Counted from the stretch's first letter, positions 19,269 through 30,571 are shown. The stretch: DNA of 64,000 nucleotides from an uncultured Erythrobacter sp. (GCA_947488155.1 CANKYK010000002.1:1246001-1310000), one strand, 5' to 3'. Translations and numbers: made by a program. The notes: generated by a model from the sequence alone, not told the origin.

Positions 19269-20558
19269 ATGCTTAGAATCCTCGTACTCGCCCTTTCGCT
19301 CCTACTCATCCCCAGCGCCGCTTTTGCGCAAGACGCCAATGATAACGAGACGGCTGTGTCCGAGCCGCTAAAAATACGGACACAGGATGTGATCGCTTTG
19401 CTAAAACAAGAAAAAGCGGCGGAAGATGTTTTCGGGCAGCAATTTTTGGCCGCAGTCCCTCCCGCACAATTCAATGTTGTGACGCAGCAGCTCACGTCGC
19501 AATTTGGCGCAGCCGTCGTTGTTGAGAGCATCGAACCGACCGGTGAGTTTACCGCAAACATCGCGATCCGCTTCGAACGAGCGATTGGAAGAGGCACGTT
19601 GGCTCTGAGCCCAATCGAGCCACACAAAATCGAAGGCCTATTATTACGCGAATTTGATGCAATCGATGACAGTTTCGCGAAAATCGAGGCTGATCTTGCG
19701 GCATTGCCGGGTAAAGTGGGCGTTTATTATGGTCCGCTCAAAGGGGGCGTCCCAAAACTCTCGATCAATCCTGATGATCAATTCGCGATTGGGTCTACAT
19801 TTAAACTCTATGTCTTGGCGGCCCTCGCCGAGGATATTGAGGCTGGAAAGCGCCACTGGGACGACGTGGTATCGCTAAGCCGAGAGAGCTTTCCTAGCGG
19901 CATGATGCAAGATTGGCCTCAAGGCGCTCCGGTAACGTTACATACGCTTGCTGGTATGATGATATCAATCAGCGACAATACCGCGACAGACGAACTGATA
20001 CATGTGCTCGGGAGGGACCGCATTGCCAAGCTGCTAGAAGAAAGCGGCCACAGCGACACCGCCAAAGCCAATCCGATTTTGACCACTCTAGAACTGTTTG
20101 CCTTGAAGGGCGGCCCGCGTGAAGTCTTAGAAGCTTACCGAGCGGAAACCAGCATTGAACGCAAGTTGGCGATGTTGCCAGAAATTGACGTGGTGTCCGT
20201 GACCGCTGATGACGTTAACTCCGCTTTTGCGGATGGTCCGGTCGCACTGGATGTTGAATGGTTCGCGAGCGCCAATGATCTGCGCAAATTGTTCCATCAT
20301 ATGAATAGAGTGACCGATTATACGGCGTTTTCAATTATGGGTATCAATCCATCGGTGCGAGCCAGTACGCGCGAAGATTGGGCTTACGTTGGATATAAGG
20401 GCGGATCGGAGCCCGGCGTCCTCAACCTTACCTGGCTGCTCACTGATTTCAGTGGCAACGAGCATGTCCTCATACTCAGCTGGAATAACCCGGATGCTGC
20501 ACTTGAAAACAGCAAGCTAGAGCTGATCGCGCAGCGCATCCTGGCCCTACCCCGCTAA
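19269..20558 (+). CDS. Serine hydrolase, class A beta-lactamase-like, with N-terminal extra domain
   Basis: Signal peptide MLRILVLALSLLLIPSAAFAQ; STFK, SDN (ISDNTATDEL) and YKGG motifs. The ORF-track start 18732 is antisense to the upstream gene. Confidence 0.85.
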   Translation: MLRILVLALSLLLIPSAAFAQDANDNETAVSEPLKIRTQDVIALLKQEKAAEDVFGQQFLAAVPPAQFNVVTQQLTSQFGAAVVVESIEPTGEFTANIAIRFERAIGRGTLALSPIEPHKIEGLLLREFDAIDDSFAKIEADLAALPGKVGVYYGPLKGGVPKLSINPDDQFAIGSTFKLYVLAALAEDIEAGKRHWDDVVSLSRESFPSGMMQDWPQGAPVTLHTLAGMMISISDNTATDELIHVLGRDRIAKLLEESGHSDTAKANPILTTLELFALKGGPREVLEAYRAETSIERKLAMLPEIDVVSVTADDVNSAFADGPVALDVEWFASANDLRKLFHHMNRVTDYTAFSIMGINPSVRASTREDWAYVGYKGGSEPGVLNLTWLLTDFSGNEHVLILSWNNPDAALENSKLELIAQRILALPR

Positions 20559-20685
20559 AGCAGTCGCCCCGAACAGACCTCCAATTTGAGCGCGAGCTTA
20601 CGTAGCGTCACCCTTGCCACCCGAACGGATCGACCTTAACGCTCGCGTTAAATTCAGTTGCCATTTGAGATTTACAGGAAAACCC

Positions 20686-21549
20686 ATGACCGACACGACG
20701 CAGCAGCGCTTTGAAGGCACCAATGATTACATCGCCACCGATGATCTGAAAGTTGCGGTGGATGCTGCGGTAACTTTGCGCCGTCCTCTGCTGGTCAAAG
20801 GTGAGCCTGGCACAGGCAAAACTGTGTTGGCACATGAGATTGCTAAGGCAATTGGCGCGCCGTTGATCGAGTGGAATGTGAAATCGACCACAAAGGCTCA
20901 GCAGGGCCTGTATGAATATGATGCGGTTGCACGGTTGCGTGATGGCCAACTGGGCGAAGAGCGGGTCCATGACATCCGCAATTACATCAAGAAGGGCAAA
21001 TTGTGGGAGGCCTTTACCTCTGAGCAGCTGCCAGTTCTGTTGATCGACGAGATCGATAAGGCCGACATCGAGTTTCCAAACGATCTCTTGCAAGAGCTCG
21101 ATCGGATGAGCTTCGACGTCTACGAAACGCAAGAGCGCGTGGCGGCTAAAGAGCGCCCAATCGTTGTCATCACCTCAAACAATGAGAAGGAACTACCAGA
21201 CGCGTTCCTGCGTCGCTGTTTCTTCCACTATATCAAGTTCCCAGACCGCGACACGATGCAGTCGATCATCGACGTACATTATCCCGGAATCCAAAAAACG
21301 CTCGTCAAAAAGGCGATGGATATCTTCTATGAGCTGCGCGAAGTGCCCGGCCTCAAGAAAAAACCATCAACCAGTGAGCTGCTCGATTGGCTAAAACTGC
21401 TGATGAACGAAGATATGCCGCTAGAAACGCTGCAGGATGCCAATCCGAACAGCGCCATCCCGCCGCTGCACGGTGCACTGCTCAAGAATGAGCAAGATGT
21501 GATGATGTTTGAACGACTGGCCTTTATGGCGCGGCGCAACCCCAGCTAA
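20686..21549 (+). CDS. MoxR-family AAA+ ATPase
   Basis: RRPLLVKGEPGTGKTVLAHEIAKAIG (Walker A); LLIDEIDKAD (Walker B); PIVVITSNNEKELPDAFLRRCFFHYI. Confidence 0.93.
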   Translation: MTDTTQQRFEGTNDYIATDDLKVAVDAAVTLRRPLLVKGEPGTGKTVLAHEIAKAIGAPLIEWNVKSTTKAQQGLYEYDAVARLRDGQLGEERVHDIRNYIKKGKLWEAFTSEQLPVLLIDEIDKADIEFPNDLLQELDRMSFDVYETQERVAAKERPIVVITSNNEKELPDAFLRRCFFHYIKFPDRDTMQSIIDVHYPGIQKTLVKKAMDIFYELREVPGLKKKPSTSELLDWLKLLMNEDMPLETLQDANPNSAIPPLHGALLKNEQDVMMFERLAFMARRNPS

Positions 21550-21562
21550 CACTCGAACCTTG

Positions 21563-22963
21563 TCAATCGAACGTGTAGGGCAGCTCTAGATCGCCCCATC
21601 GGCGCCCTTTAATCACCAATGGCACATAGACATTGCGGATAACGCGATAGGTCTTACCATCGCCTTCTTGGCGATAAATTGCCATCATATACGGCGCATT
21701 GCTCGCCTTTGCCTTATGGTCGATCGTCTCAAGGATTTTCCGCCCATTGCGGCAATACTTTGTATCATGGGCAAGTTCGCCTTTCGGCTCGCGTGACCAC
21801 GCCGTAATATGGGTCGGCAAGAAGCCGTTCATATCGGCCTGAGAACACATGATTACCGCGCCCGGTTCATCATAGAGCGTGTCATTGATCGGGCGCCAAT
21901 TTGCGTCGGCCCAATCGCTGAACGAAGTTCGGTAGAGTTGCGGATTGGTGCCTGGAACCTCTTTGTATTCTTGGTCAAACAGCTGATCCATCGTTAGCTC
22001 ACCATCTTTGAGAGCCTCTTCGGTAAGCTCCGATAACTTCGTCGCCAAGCCTTGAGCCTTTACGACCATAGCGGTGTCTTCAGGACTCAGCCCTGCCTTA
22101 ACTATGCTATCGAACATTTCGCTTGCTGTTATTTCCAACTCTCCCATGCGCTCATGCGCGTCTTGGAGCTGGTCTTCATTCTTGCGCGTTGCATTGTCAT
22201 ATCGCTCAAGCACGTCCTGAACTGAGGCCACATGGCCACTTATAGTCCCGGTCGAACGCGCAATAACGTCGTTTTGTTTATCGACTTCCTCAACCAATTC
22301 GCCAACGCTACTGATGGTCGTCTCGATGCGCGATACGGATGCTTTGGCCTCTCCGCTGGCCAGCGATCCTTCTTCGATTTGGCCGATAACCACGCTCGCT
22401 TCTGCACCCAGGGTATCGATGGTTTGCGAAATTTCCTCGGTGGCTCTGCGCGTGTCGTTGGCAAGACTTTTTACCTCACCGGCCACAACGGCAAATGTGC
22501 GACCAGCTTCGCCGGCTCGCATCGCCTCAATCGTGGCATTCAACGCCAAAATGTTGGTGGTTTCGGCAATTTGATCAATGTCTTGCGCGCTGCGCCTAAC
22601 CTGATCCATTGCCGCCGCAAAACCGGTTACGTGCTGTCCAAGCGTATCGACCAGTTCGAGCACGGCGTTGATCTGCCCCAAAGAAGAACGGATCAGCGAT
22701 GTGCCCTCGCCCAAGCGCTCGATCGCTCGCTCAGAAAGCAGACGGGCCTCGTCACTTGCCTCTGAGACCTTCGCTTGGTCAGCTTCAAGCGCGCTAACGG
22801 TGCCACGCAAAGCCTCATGCTCTTCGCGCAAAGCCTCAGACGAACGGATTACTTCCGCAACAACGCCAGCCACGTCAGTGCAGCCGACGGTTACCGCCGC
22901 ACAGCTTTCTGGAATAGCGTTTAGCGACGCCGCATTTGTCTTATCAATCTCAATTGGCTTCAT
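21563..22963 (-). CDS. Soluble methyl-accepting chemotaxis protein with C-terminal ligand-domain-like region
   Basis: MCP signalling hairpin ([45 protein letters not shown]); no N-terminal TM; C-terminal [15 protein letters not shown]...CRNGRKILE...[13 protein letters not shown]. Confidence 0.9.
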   Translation of the reverse strand: MKPIEIDKTNAASLNAIPESCAAVTVGCTDVAGVVAEVIRSSEALREEHEALRGTVSALEADQAKVSEASDEARLLSERAIERLGEGTSLIRSSLGQINAVLELVDTLGQHVTGFAAAMDQVRRSAQDIDQIAETTNILALNATIEAMRAGEAGRTFAVVAGEVKSLANDTRRATEEISQTIDTLGAEASVVIGQIEEGSLASGEAKASVSRIETTISSVGELVEEVDKQNDVIARSTGTISGHVASVQDVLERYDNATRKNEDQLQDAHERMGELEITASEMFDSIVKAGLSPEDTAMVVKAQGLATKLSELTEEALKDGELTMDQLFDQEYKEVPGTNPQLYRTSFSDWADANWRPINDTLYDEPGAVIMCSQADMNGFLPTHITAWSREPKGELAHDTKYCRNGRKILETIDHKAKASNAPYMMAIYRQEGDGKTYRVIRNVYVPLVIKGRRWGDLELPYTFD

Positions 22964-23124
22964 AGCCGCCGGGTCCCCGATCCTTTGTCCAAAGCACTCG
23001 TAACCAGTGATGGTTAGCGAAGACTTAAGGAGGCCGAGAAAGCGCTAATAACTATAGCCAGTAAAGGCAGCAGTCAGAGATTGAGGGCTAGCGCTTGAGG
23101 ATCAGTCCAGTTAGAGCTTTGCCC

Positions 23125-24309
23125 ATGTTTTTCAACTTCGTCGACGAACTTCGTGAAGCCGGGATTTCGGCCAGTTTCAAAGAGCACCTCACCTTGCTGG
23201 AGGCGCTCGACAAGGATGTGATCGAGCAAACGCCTGAGGCCTTTTACTACCTCAGCCGCGCGACCTTCGTTAAGGACGAAGGGTTGATCGATCGCTTTGA
23301 TCAGGTGTTCAACAAGGTCTTCAAAGGCATTCTGTCCGATTACGGTCAAAACCCGGTCGATATTCCGGAGGACTGGTTGAAAGCCGTGGCTGAGAAATTC
23401 CTCAACGAGGAAGAGATGGAAAAGATCAAATCCCTCGGCGATTGGGACGAGATCATGGACACGCTGAAAAAACGTCTGGAAGAGCAGGAAAAGCGCCACC
23501 AAGGCGGAAACAAGTTCATCGGCACAGGCGGCACCTCACCATTCGGTAATTCAGGCTACAACCCCGAAGGCGTGCGGATCGGCGGCGAGAGCAAGCACAA
23601 GCGCGCAATCAAGGTATGGGAAAAGCGCGAGTTTCAGAACCTCGACAACACCAAAGAGCTAGGCACACGCAACATCAAGATAGCGCTGCGCCGCCTGCGC
23701 CGCTTTGCACGCGAAGGCGTAGCGGATGAGCTTGATCTGGATGCGACGATTGATGGCACCGCAAAGCAAGGCTGGCTCGACATTCACATGCGCCCCGAAC
23801 GGCACAACGCGGTGAAATTGCTGTTGTTCCTTGATGTTGGCGGGTCGATGGATCCCTTTATCAAGCTGTGTGAGGAGCTGTTCAGCGCGGCCTCCTCAGA
23901 GTTCAAGAACCTGGAATTCTTCTACTTTCACAACTGCCTTTATGAAGGGGTGTGGAAAGACAATTCACGCCGCTGGCAGGAACGCACGAAGACCTGGGAT
24001 GTACTGCACAAATTCAGCCATGATTACAAAGTGATCTTTGTCGGTGATGCAGCAATGAGCCCGTATGAAATCACCCATGCAGGCGGCAGCGTTGAGCATA
24101 TGAATGAAGAAGCCGGCGCGATCTGGATGAACCGGGTGACCAATACCTATCCGGCGACTGTCTGGCTGAACCCCGTTCCCGAAAAACAGTGGGGTTATTC
24201 GCAGTCAACCAAGATGCTGAAGCAACTGGTGAATGACCGGATGTTCCCGCTGACGTTGGACGGTCTGGACGACGCAACTCGCGAACTGAGCCGCAAACAG
24301 GGCCACTAG
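23125..24309 (+). CDS. VWA (CoxE-like) domain protein, MoxR partner
   Basis: MFFNFVDELREAGISASFKEHLTLLEALDKDV...LLLFLDVGGSMDPFIKLCEELF (MIDAS-like DxGGS). Confidence 0.92.
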   Translation: MFFNFVDELREAGISASFKEHLTLLEALDKDVIEQTPEAFYYLSRATFVKDEGLIDRFDQVFNKVFKGILSDYGQNPVDIPEDWLKAVAEKFLNEEEMEKIKSLGDWDEIMDTLKKRLEEQEKRHQGGNKFIGTGGTSPFGNSGYNPEGVRIGGESKHKRAIKVWEKREFQNLDNTKELGTRNIKIALRRLRRFAREGVADELDLDATIDGTAKQGWLDIHMRPERHNAVKLLLFLDVGGSMDPFIKLCEELFSAASSEFKNLEFFYFHNCLYEGVWKDNSRRWQERTKTWDVLHKFSHDYKVIFVGDAAMSPYEITHAGGSVEHMNEEAGAIWMNRVTNTYPATVWLNPVPEKQWGYSQSTKMLKQLVNDRMFPLTLDGLDDATRELSRKQGH

Positions 24310-24369
24310 TCCTGATGTCAGCTCACGACCCATTAGCCGACGTTTGGCTCTAATGCGCAACTCAACTAC

Positions 24370-24386
24370 AGCCGCAGAAAGCGGCT
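24370..24386. other. Hairpin AGCCGC-AGAAA-GCGGCT downstream of the VWA gene
   Basis: 6-bp perfect stem, 5-nt loop; no U-tract. Confidence 0.35.
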
Positions 24387-24487
24387 ACAATACTCTCCGT
24401 TGTCTCCGTGAGGCTTGACCATCGTCGCCGCATTCGTCTTTATCTGCATATCTTAGTGATCGTTTCCATGAAGGGTTCGCAGTCAAC

Positions 24488-24922
24488 ATGACTTGGGCAA
24501 CTGAACGTCTTGACGCTTTGACTTGTGGCAGTGCCGATCCACCGGAAGTGGTGAAGACTCTCAAACTCGGCACTTTGGATGAATGGGGCGAAGGCTGGAT
24601 AAGAAAGCGTTGGGAACCATCCCCCGACCTTTTGAATTCCGATGGCTCGATGTTTGGCGGCTATATCGCGGCTCTGGCCGATCAGGCGCTCGCATTTGCG
24701 GCGATGACGGTGGTGCCAGCGGACGCTTTGTTCCGAACCCTAAGCCTTCAAGTCAATTTTGTGCGTGTGGGTCGAGCGCATCCGCTTCTGATCGAAGGAC
24801 GGGTTTCAGACGCTACGAAACGACTAGTGACCGTAAGTACCGATATCCGGCGGGAGGATGGTAAACTTGTTGCTGAAGCTTCTGCTCAGCAGCTCATTAT
24901 TCCGATCTCGCCTCAACCATAA
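24488..24922 (+). CDS. PaaI-family hotdog thioesterase
   Basis: MFGGYIAALADQALAFAAMTVVPADALFRTLSLQVNFVRVGRAHPLLIEGRV. Confidence 0.8.
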   Translation: MTWATERLDALTCGSADPPEVVKTLKLGTLDEWGEGWIRKRWEPSPDLLNSDGSMFGGYIAALADQALAFAAMTVVPADALFRTLSLQVNFVRVGRAHPLLIEGRVSDATKRLVTVSTDIRREDGKLVAEASAQQLIIPISPQP

Positions 24923-25000
24923 TAACTCCTCAAATGGAGCTTGAGGCGGCTGAGGCACTTTACGTTTTATGACCCACAACGCTGGCAACGCATAGTGACG

Positions 25001-25579
25001 CTACAGCGCAGCTCGACACCACAAAATCCACTCATCCAGCTCTTTCAGTGCTGTTGGGCACAGCCAAGGACGCCAACGCCCGAAGATTTTGACAAGAATA
25101 TTGCCGTGTCGCCGCAACAGCTTCGGATCATGGCTTAGAACATCGATTTCGTTCGCAACCGTGATAACGATCAAGGCTTCTCGCTGCGCTTCGCTGATGG
25201 CAACGGTCTCACCAGTATACCGATCAACGACTATTGGGGTGGCGGTAGCCCACGATGGATAGCTCGCATCCCGATGACAGCGGCAATACAACGAGATTAA
25301 CGCCTCGGCTTCTACCCCCACCAAGTCGACAAGTTCTAGCCGAGCATCGGCACCCATGACCGCGTACCCGAACCCATCGGTGCCGTAAGCCGCATGCAAA
25401 TGGCCAGCGTCGACAATCTCTCGCCTAACACCCCAATTTTGTAGTTTGTCGGCAACTCGACGTAGGTGTGAAGCGAGGTCACCACCGGGATGTGCAACTG
25501 CCGCGCCGCCAACCGATAAGACGAAGTCTTCGACATTCTTTCTATGCGAGGCATTGGGGACTTGGGGTTCATTCTCCAT
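25001..25579 (-). CDS. Hypothetical protein, possibly DUF6817-like
   Basis: HPGGDLASHLRRVADKLQNWGVRREIVDAGHLHAAYGTDGFGYAVM; family recalled, not searched. Confidence 0.55.
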   Translation of the reverse strand: MENEPQVPNASHRKNVEDFVLSVGGAAVAHPGGDLASHLRRVADKLQNWGVRREIVDAGHLHAAYGTDGFGYAVMGADARLELVDLVGVEAEALISLYCRCHRDASYPSWATATPIVVDRYTGETVAISEAQREALIVITVANEIDVLSHDPKLLRRHGNILVKIFGRWRPWLCPTALKELDEWILWCRAAL

Positions 25580-25663
25580 TGTAATTGTGCCAGCCTATCA
25601 CCAATCGAGAAGAATACGAGCAATAGCAGTTAGTCCGCTTCCACCTCCAAAAACGGACGCTCC

Positions 25664-26872
25664 TCAATAAAGCAAATGCTCCCTCACGGTCTGCACCCAC
25701 GCCGCCTCGTCGTTTAACGCCAGCGCGTCGAGATCGCTTGGCCGCGCGGTTGCGTCGTCAACCCACTCGCGCAGAGATGGCCCACCATTGATCACATCAA
25801 TGGCTAGTACATCATTGGTGTATTCATATTTGAAGTCAGTCCCGCGCCACAATTCATAGTCAGGATAGAGGCTGCGGATCGCCTTGAAGGCAAGCGCCTG
25901 AAGACGCCACGGCTTAAACATATCATGATCGTAATGCCGGCTTTCTGCATGGATCATCAAAGCGCTACACAGCTTTCCTGTGTGCTTGTGGAAGGTCGGC
26001 TCAAACCAACAATCCCGCAGAGCGCATCCCTGAAGCCAATCAGGCTGGAGGCCGTGCATCTCCGCCAGCACAGCCTTTGCATCAATGTTTGGCGCGCCGA
26101 ACAACACCTCCAATGGCCGCGTGGTCCCGCGGCCCTCTGACACAGTGGCGCCTTCGATCATCACCGTGCCCGCATAGGCCCGAGCCATGTTAACATTGGC
26201 GGCATTGGGCGAAGGATTGATCCAGATCCGGGACGTGGGCCAGCCATGCCCCTCACCGCTTGGCTCCCACCCCTCCATCGCTACCACGCGGTAGTCCACA
26301 TCAAGGCCGAAGTGGGCGATGAACCAATGTCCCATCTCGCCCAGGGTCAGCCCGTGGCGCATGGGCATAGGCGCTGCTCCGACGAAGCTCTCATGCCCAG
26401 GCTCAAGCAAAGTGCCCTCCACTGGACGACCAGCAGGGTTAGGACGATCGAGCACCCAGACCTCTTTCCCGCCCTTGGCCGCCTCTTCCAGCAGGTAGAG
26501 CAACGTCGTAACAAAGGTATAAATACGGCAACCAAGATCCTGAAGATCAAACAGAAAGACGTCCGCGCTCGACATCATTTGACCGCTTGGACGACGCACC
26601 TCGCCATATAGCGAGAACACAGGAATGCCATATTGCGGATCGGTCTCGTCCGCCGTCTCCACCATATTGTCCTGCTTATCACCTTTCAGGCCATGCTGCG
26701 GGCCAAAGGCGCTGGTCACATTCACTCCAGCGGCGATTAGCGCATCGAGCGAATGGGTTAGATCAGCGGTGACACTGGCCGGGTGCGCTACCAAAGCGAC
26801 GCGTTTGCCCTCTAAGGCGCCGAGCAATTGCTTGTCTGCCAACAGGCGATCAATTCCGAAGTTCACGCTCAT
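25664..26872 (-). CDS. DUF1343 family protein (NamZ-like exo-beta-N-acetylmuramidase)
   Basis: GKRVALVAHPASVTADLTHSLDAL...FGPQHGLKGDKQDNM...PVFSLYGEVRRPSGQMMSSADVFLFDLQDLGCRIYTFVTTL...DRPNPAGR. Confidence 0.92.
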   Translation of the reverse strand: MSVNFGIDRLLADKQLLGALEGKRVALVAHPASVTADLTHSLDALIAAGVNVTSAFGPQHGLKGDKQDNMVETADETDPQYGIPVFSLYGEVRRPSGQMMSSADVFLFDLQDLGCRIYTFVTTLLYLLEEAAKGGKEVWVLDRPNPAGRPVEGTLLEPGHESFVGAAPMPMRHGLTLGEMGHWFIAHFGLDVDYRVVAMEGWEPSGEGHGWPTSRIWINPSPNAANVNMARAYAGTVMIEGATVSEGRGTTRPLEVLFGAPNIDAKAVLAEMHGLQPDWLQGCALRDCWFEPTFHKHTGKLCSALMIHAESRHYDHDMFKPWRLQALAFKAIRSLYPDYELWRGTDFKYEYTNDVLAIDVINGGPSLREWVDDATARPSDLDALALNDEAAWVQTVREHLLY

Positions 26873-27426
26873 CTTTCGATCTCCACCACCATTTGCCGGC
26901 AGGCCTCGCTGTGGAATTCCGGTTTGCCCGGTGGGAATGCCAGCGCCCAGAACTGAATGGTCCCGTCATTGTGCTCAACGATGGCGTTCAGTGCGACCTG
27001 CGCTGGGCCGGGCAATTCAGCGGCAATGCTGGCCTTTAACACCAGTTCATTGTCGCTGTGCGAGCATGACACGGCAATCGCATCCACCGGAGCATCACGA
27101 GTGCCCTCACGAAAATCGTCAAAATCATACGCCGCCCAGCGCGATGATGGCGAGAGATTGAACTCGCGGTAGTATGTGCCGCCAATCGGCTGCCAGAAAA
27201 TCTCAAAGCAGGTCGTCTTCCACAGGAAGTCTTTGCGCTCTGGTGCGGCGTGCTGAGGCACTTTGATCCCACCAATCGTCCCGTCAAAGCGAAATTCCGC
27301 ATCACAGCCCCCGGCCGTGGGCGTAATCTGCGCCGTTACCGCCTTGATAGGTCCAAGCTCGCATGTCTGATGAAGCATAAGTGGTTGCATGGCACTTGCT
27401 ATTGCCGAGCAGCCACCGTCAGGCAA
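26869..27426 (-). CDS. DOMON-like domain-containing protein
   Basis: DFLWKTTCFEIFWQPIGGTYYREFNLSPSSRWAAYDFDDFREGTRD; overlaps the DUF1343 gene by 4 nt. Confidence 0.8.
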   Translation of the reverse strand: MPDGGCSAIASAMQPLMLHQTCELGPIKAVTAQITPTAGGCDAEFRFDGTIGGIKVPQHAAPERKDFLWKTTCFEIFWQPIGGTYYREFNLSPSSRWAAYDFDDFREGTRDAPVDAIAVSCSHSDNELVLKASIAAELPGPAQVALNAIVEHNDGTIQFWALAFPPGKPEFHSEACRQMVVEIER

Positions 27427-27478
27427 TGGCCATTCATGACTTTCCCGCCGCTGCTCACGCTGTTAAGCGCTCGCCATC

Positions 27479-28708
27479 ATGAAAGAATACGAATCTGATC
27501 TGCTCCAGCTGCTCGACAAACGCGGCTACATCCACCAAGTCACCGACAGCGGTGCGCTTGATCAGCTCGCGACCAAGCAGGTCGTGCCAGGATATATCGG
27601 CTTTGATGCGACCGCGCCAAGTCTGCACGTAGGCAGTCTGGTTCAGATAATGATGCTGCGCCGCCTCCAACAGACGGGCCACAAGCCAATTGTTGTTATG
27701 GGTGGTGGAACAACCAAGGTCGGCGATCCTTCCGGAAAGGACGAAAGCCGCAAGCTGCTGACCGGGGAAACAATTCAGGACAATATCACCTCGATCCGCA
27801 CGGTATTTGAGCGATTGCTGACATTCGGCGACGGACCAAGCGACGCTGTAATGGTCGACAATGACGAATGGCTGTCAAAGCTAGGCTATGTCGAATTGCT
27901 ACGCGATGTCGGGCCGCACTTCACGATCAACCGGATGCTGACCTTTGATTCGGTCCGCTTGCGTCTTGACCGGGAGCAGCCGCTCACGTTCCTGGAATTC
28001 AACTACATGATCCTCCAGGCCTATGACTTCCTGGAGCTAACGCGCCGTTACGAATGCCGCCTGCAAATGGGCGGTAGCGATCAATGGGGCAATATCGTCA
28101 ACGGCATGGAATTGTCGCGCCGGATGGAAGGCCATGAGCTCTACGGTCTAACAACGCCGCTGCTGACAACGGCGGATGGCGCGAAGATGGGTAAGACCGC
28201 ATCGGGAGCTGTCTGGCTCAACGAAGATCAATTGCCCGCCTATGACTTCTGGCAATATTGGCGCAATTGCGATGACCGCGATGTGGGCCGGTTCCTGAAA
28301 TTATTCACGGATCTGCCGCTGGATGAGATCGCGAAGCTCGAAGCGCTGGAAGGCGCAGAGATCAACCATGCCAAGGTTGTGCTGGCAAACGAAGTTACCA
28401 AGTTGGTCCGAGGCGATGAGGCCGCCAAAGCGGCCGAAGCCACAGCGAAGGAGACCTTCGCTGGCGGCGGCACGGGCGAAGACCTGCCGTCATTGGCGGT
28501 GGGCGCAGACGGTATGCGGATCGGCGCAGTGCTAACCGAAATCGGTTTCACCGCCTCCAATGGTGAGGCGAAACGCAAGATCGCCGAGGGCGCAGTGAAG
28601 ATCGACGATGCAGCAATCACAGAGCCCGGTTTCCTCGTCGCGCCAGCGGATGGTGAGACGGTGAAATTGAGCCTCGGCAAGAAGAAGCATGGGCTGATCA
28701 CCCGCTAA
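27479..28708 (+). CDS. tyrS: Tyrosyl-tRNA synthetase
   Basis: [54 protein letters not shown]...[13 protein letters not shown]-terminal S4 domain. Confidence 0.97.
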   Translation: MKEYESDLLQLLDKRGYIHQVTDSGALDQLATKQVVPGYIGFDATAPSLHVGSLVQIMMLRRLQQTGHKPIVVMGGGTTKVGDPSGKDESRKLLTGETIQDNITSIRTVFERLLTFGDGPSDAVMVDNDEWLSKLGYVELLRDVGPHFTINRMLTFDSVRLRLDREQPLTFLEFNYMILQAYDFLELTRRYECRLQMGGSDQWGNIVNGMELSRRMEGHELYGLTTPLLTTADGAKMGKTASGAVWLNEDQLPAYDFWQYWRNCDDRDVGRFLKLFTDLPLDEIAKLEALEGAEINHAKVVLANEVTKLVRGDEAAKAAEATAKETFAGGGTGEDLPSLAVGADGMRIGAVLTEIGFTASNGEAKRKIAEGAVKIDDAAITEPGFLVAPADGETVKLSLGKKKHGLITR

Positions 28709-28821
28709 TTCGCGCCTTCGCGACAGGTCTTTTCGCCGCTCTATTTCGCCAGCTTTACCAATTATCAGCCTTTTCCAGCCATTAGAGTTGTCACTCGCAC
28801 AATAATGGAGGGTCGAGAACT

Positions 28822-29163
28822 GTGTCAGCCGGAGCGAATCTGAGCGTCACTGATATGCGTCGAGCTGCACGTCACCCGGTGGATTTCCCGGTGATTGTGG
28901 AGCACTTTGCGCACGGCGACCTAGAATTACACGTATCTAACCTGTCCGCGCACGGCTTTATGGTCGATGACGCGAGCGGCAATCTCAATCGCGGTGATCG
29001 GGTGATCATCCGCTTGCCAATTGTTGGCCGGATCGAAGCCTATTTGATCTGGATCCACGAAGAACGGGCAGGCTTTCAGTTTGAGCGCATCATTCGGATC
29101 GACGATTTCGTCGATATCATTGACGCGCTTCAGCCCAATCCGCGCCTGCGCCGCAAACGGTAG
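28822..29163 (+). CDS. PilZ domain-like protein
   Basis: RRAARHPVDFPVIVEHFAHGDLELHVSNLSAHGFMVDDASGNLNRGDRVIIRLP; GTG start. RxxxR and xxSxxG-like features. Confidence 0.75.
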   Translation: MSAGANLSVTDMRRAARHPVDFPVIVEHFAHGDLELHVSNLSAHGFMVDDASGNLNRGDRVIIRLPIVGRIEAYLIWIHEERAGFQFERIIRIDDFVDIIDALQPNPRLRRKR

Positions 29164-29256
29164 TCACTCGCTCGTACGGCTGGTTTAGCCGGGCAGCGTC
29201 ACAACAAATAGCTCTCGCACCTTGGCAGGCCATGATGCGCCTGCCATTGGCCGTGC

Positions 29257-30570
29257 GTGAGCGATACTGACAAAATCCCCAACCACCCATTTCGGGTCCA
29301 CAATTTCCGCGCCTATTGGGTCAGCCGCTTTGCAATGACGCTGGCGCAATACGCCATGCTGCTGATCATTGGCTGGCAGACGTATAATATCGCGCGCGAT
29401 GCCGGAATGAGCATAGCCGAGGCCTCTGGTCAGCTTGCGCTTATCGGCCTGTTTCAATTCCTGCCATTATTCGTACTGACACCGTTTACGGGTCTAGCGG
29501 CGGACCGGTTTGACAGGCGGCGCCTTGGGCAATTGACCGTGCTGTTGCAATTTGCGTGCGCCGCCGCCCTTGCCTGGTTCACCTGGAGCGGAGCAATCAC
29601 GCTCCCCGTCCTTTTCTCAATCGCGGTTCTTTTGGGAATAGCACGCGGGTTTGCAGGACCAGCCCTGTCAGCGCTTGCCCCCAATCTTGTACCAAAAGCG
29701 CTGCTGCCGACGGCAATCGCTTTGTCATCCATCGCATGGCAGGTTGGCATGATCATCGGCCCAGCCATTGGCGGCGTATTGTACCGTGCGGGACCCGCCC
29801 TGCCCTATTTCGCCGCATGCGCACTGTTTGCAGTCTCGCTGATCGCGCTCTCCATCATTGGCAAAGTTCCGCAGCCTGCGACCCGCAAAGACCAGCGTCC
29901 GATCGGCGCGATTATTGATGGTGTGTCCTATGTTGTACGCAACAAGATGGTGCTCGGCGCGATCACGCTCGACCTATTTGCCGTGTTTCTTGCGGGAGCA
30001 ACCGCGCTTTTCCCGGTCTATGCGCGCGACATCCTGAACGCGGGCGAGGTTGGACTGGGCTTCCTCGCCGCGGCCCCTGCCGTTGGCGCAGCGTTTACAG
30101 CTCTGTGGTTTTCGTTCCGCCCGCTTAAGACTAACGTCGGCCCAAAAATGCTGTGGGCCGTCGCCGTGTTCGGCCTCGCCACGATTGTCTTTGGACTGTC
30201 GACCTCGATGTCGCTGAGCCTAACTATGCTGGTCATTGTTGGCGCGGCGGACATGTTCAGCGTCTACATCCGGCAATCACTGATCCAGCTGCACACGCCC
30301 GATGACAAACGCGGCCGAGTGTCGTCTGCGTCACTACTTACGATTAGCGCCTCCAACGAGGGCGGGGACGCATTCTCAGGTTTCCTCGCCAGCGCGGTCG
30401 GTCCGGTTGCCGCCGTAGTGGCAGGCGGTATTGGCGCGATTGTAACCGTTGGGCTGTGGAGCCGAATATTTCCAGTGTTGCGGATGACTAAGAGCTTCGA
30501 TCCGCCAGAAGACATGCTAGACACACCGTCAGAAACGAATTCCCCTACAGAAAAACATCAGGAGGCCTGA
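29257..30570 (+). CDS. MFS transporter (enterobactin exporter EntS-like fold)
   Basis: 12-TM-like [30 protein letters not shown]. Confidence 0.88.
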   Translation: MSDTDKIPNHPFRVHNFRAYWVSRFAMTLAQYAMLLIIGWQTYNIARDAGMSIAEASGQLALIGLFQFLPLFVLTPFTGLAADRFDRRRLGQLTVLLQFACAAALAWFTWSGAITLPVLFSIAVLLGIARGFAGPALSALAPNLVPKALLPTAIALSSIAWQVGMIIGPAIGGVLYRAGPALPYFAACALFAVSLIALSIIGKVPQPATRKDQRPIGAIIDGVSYVVRNKMVLGAITLDLFAVFLAGATALFPVYARDILNAGEVGLGFLAAAPAVGAAFTALWFSFRPLKTNVGPKMLWAVAVFGLATIVFGLSTSMSLSLTMLVIVGAADMFSVYIRQSLIQLHTPDDKRGRVSSASLLTISASNEGGDAFSGFLASAVGPVAAVVAGGIGAIVTVGLWSRIFPVLRMTKSFDPPEDMLDTPSETNSPTEKHQEA

Positions 30571-30571
30571 G

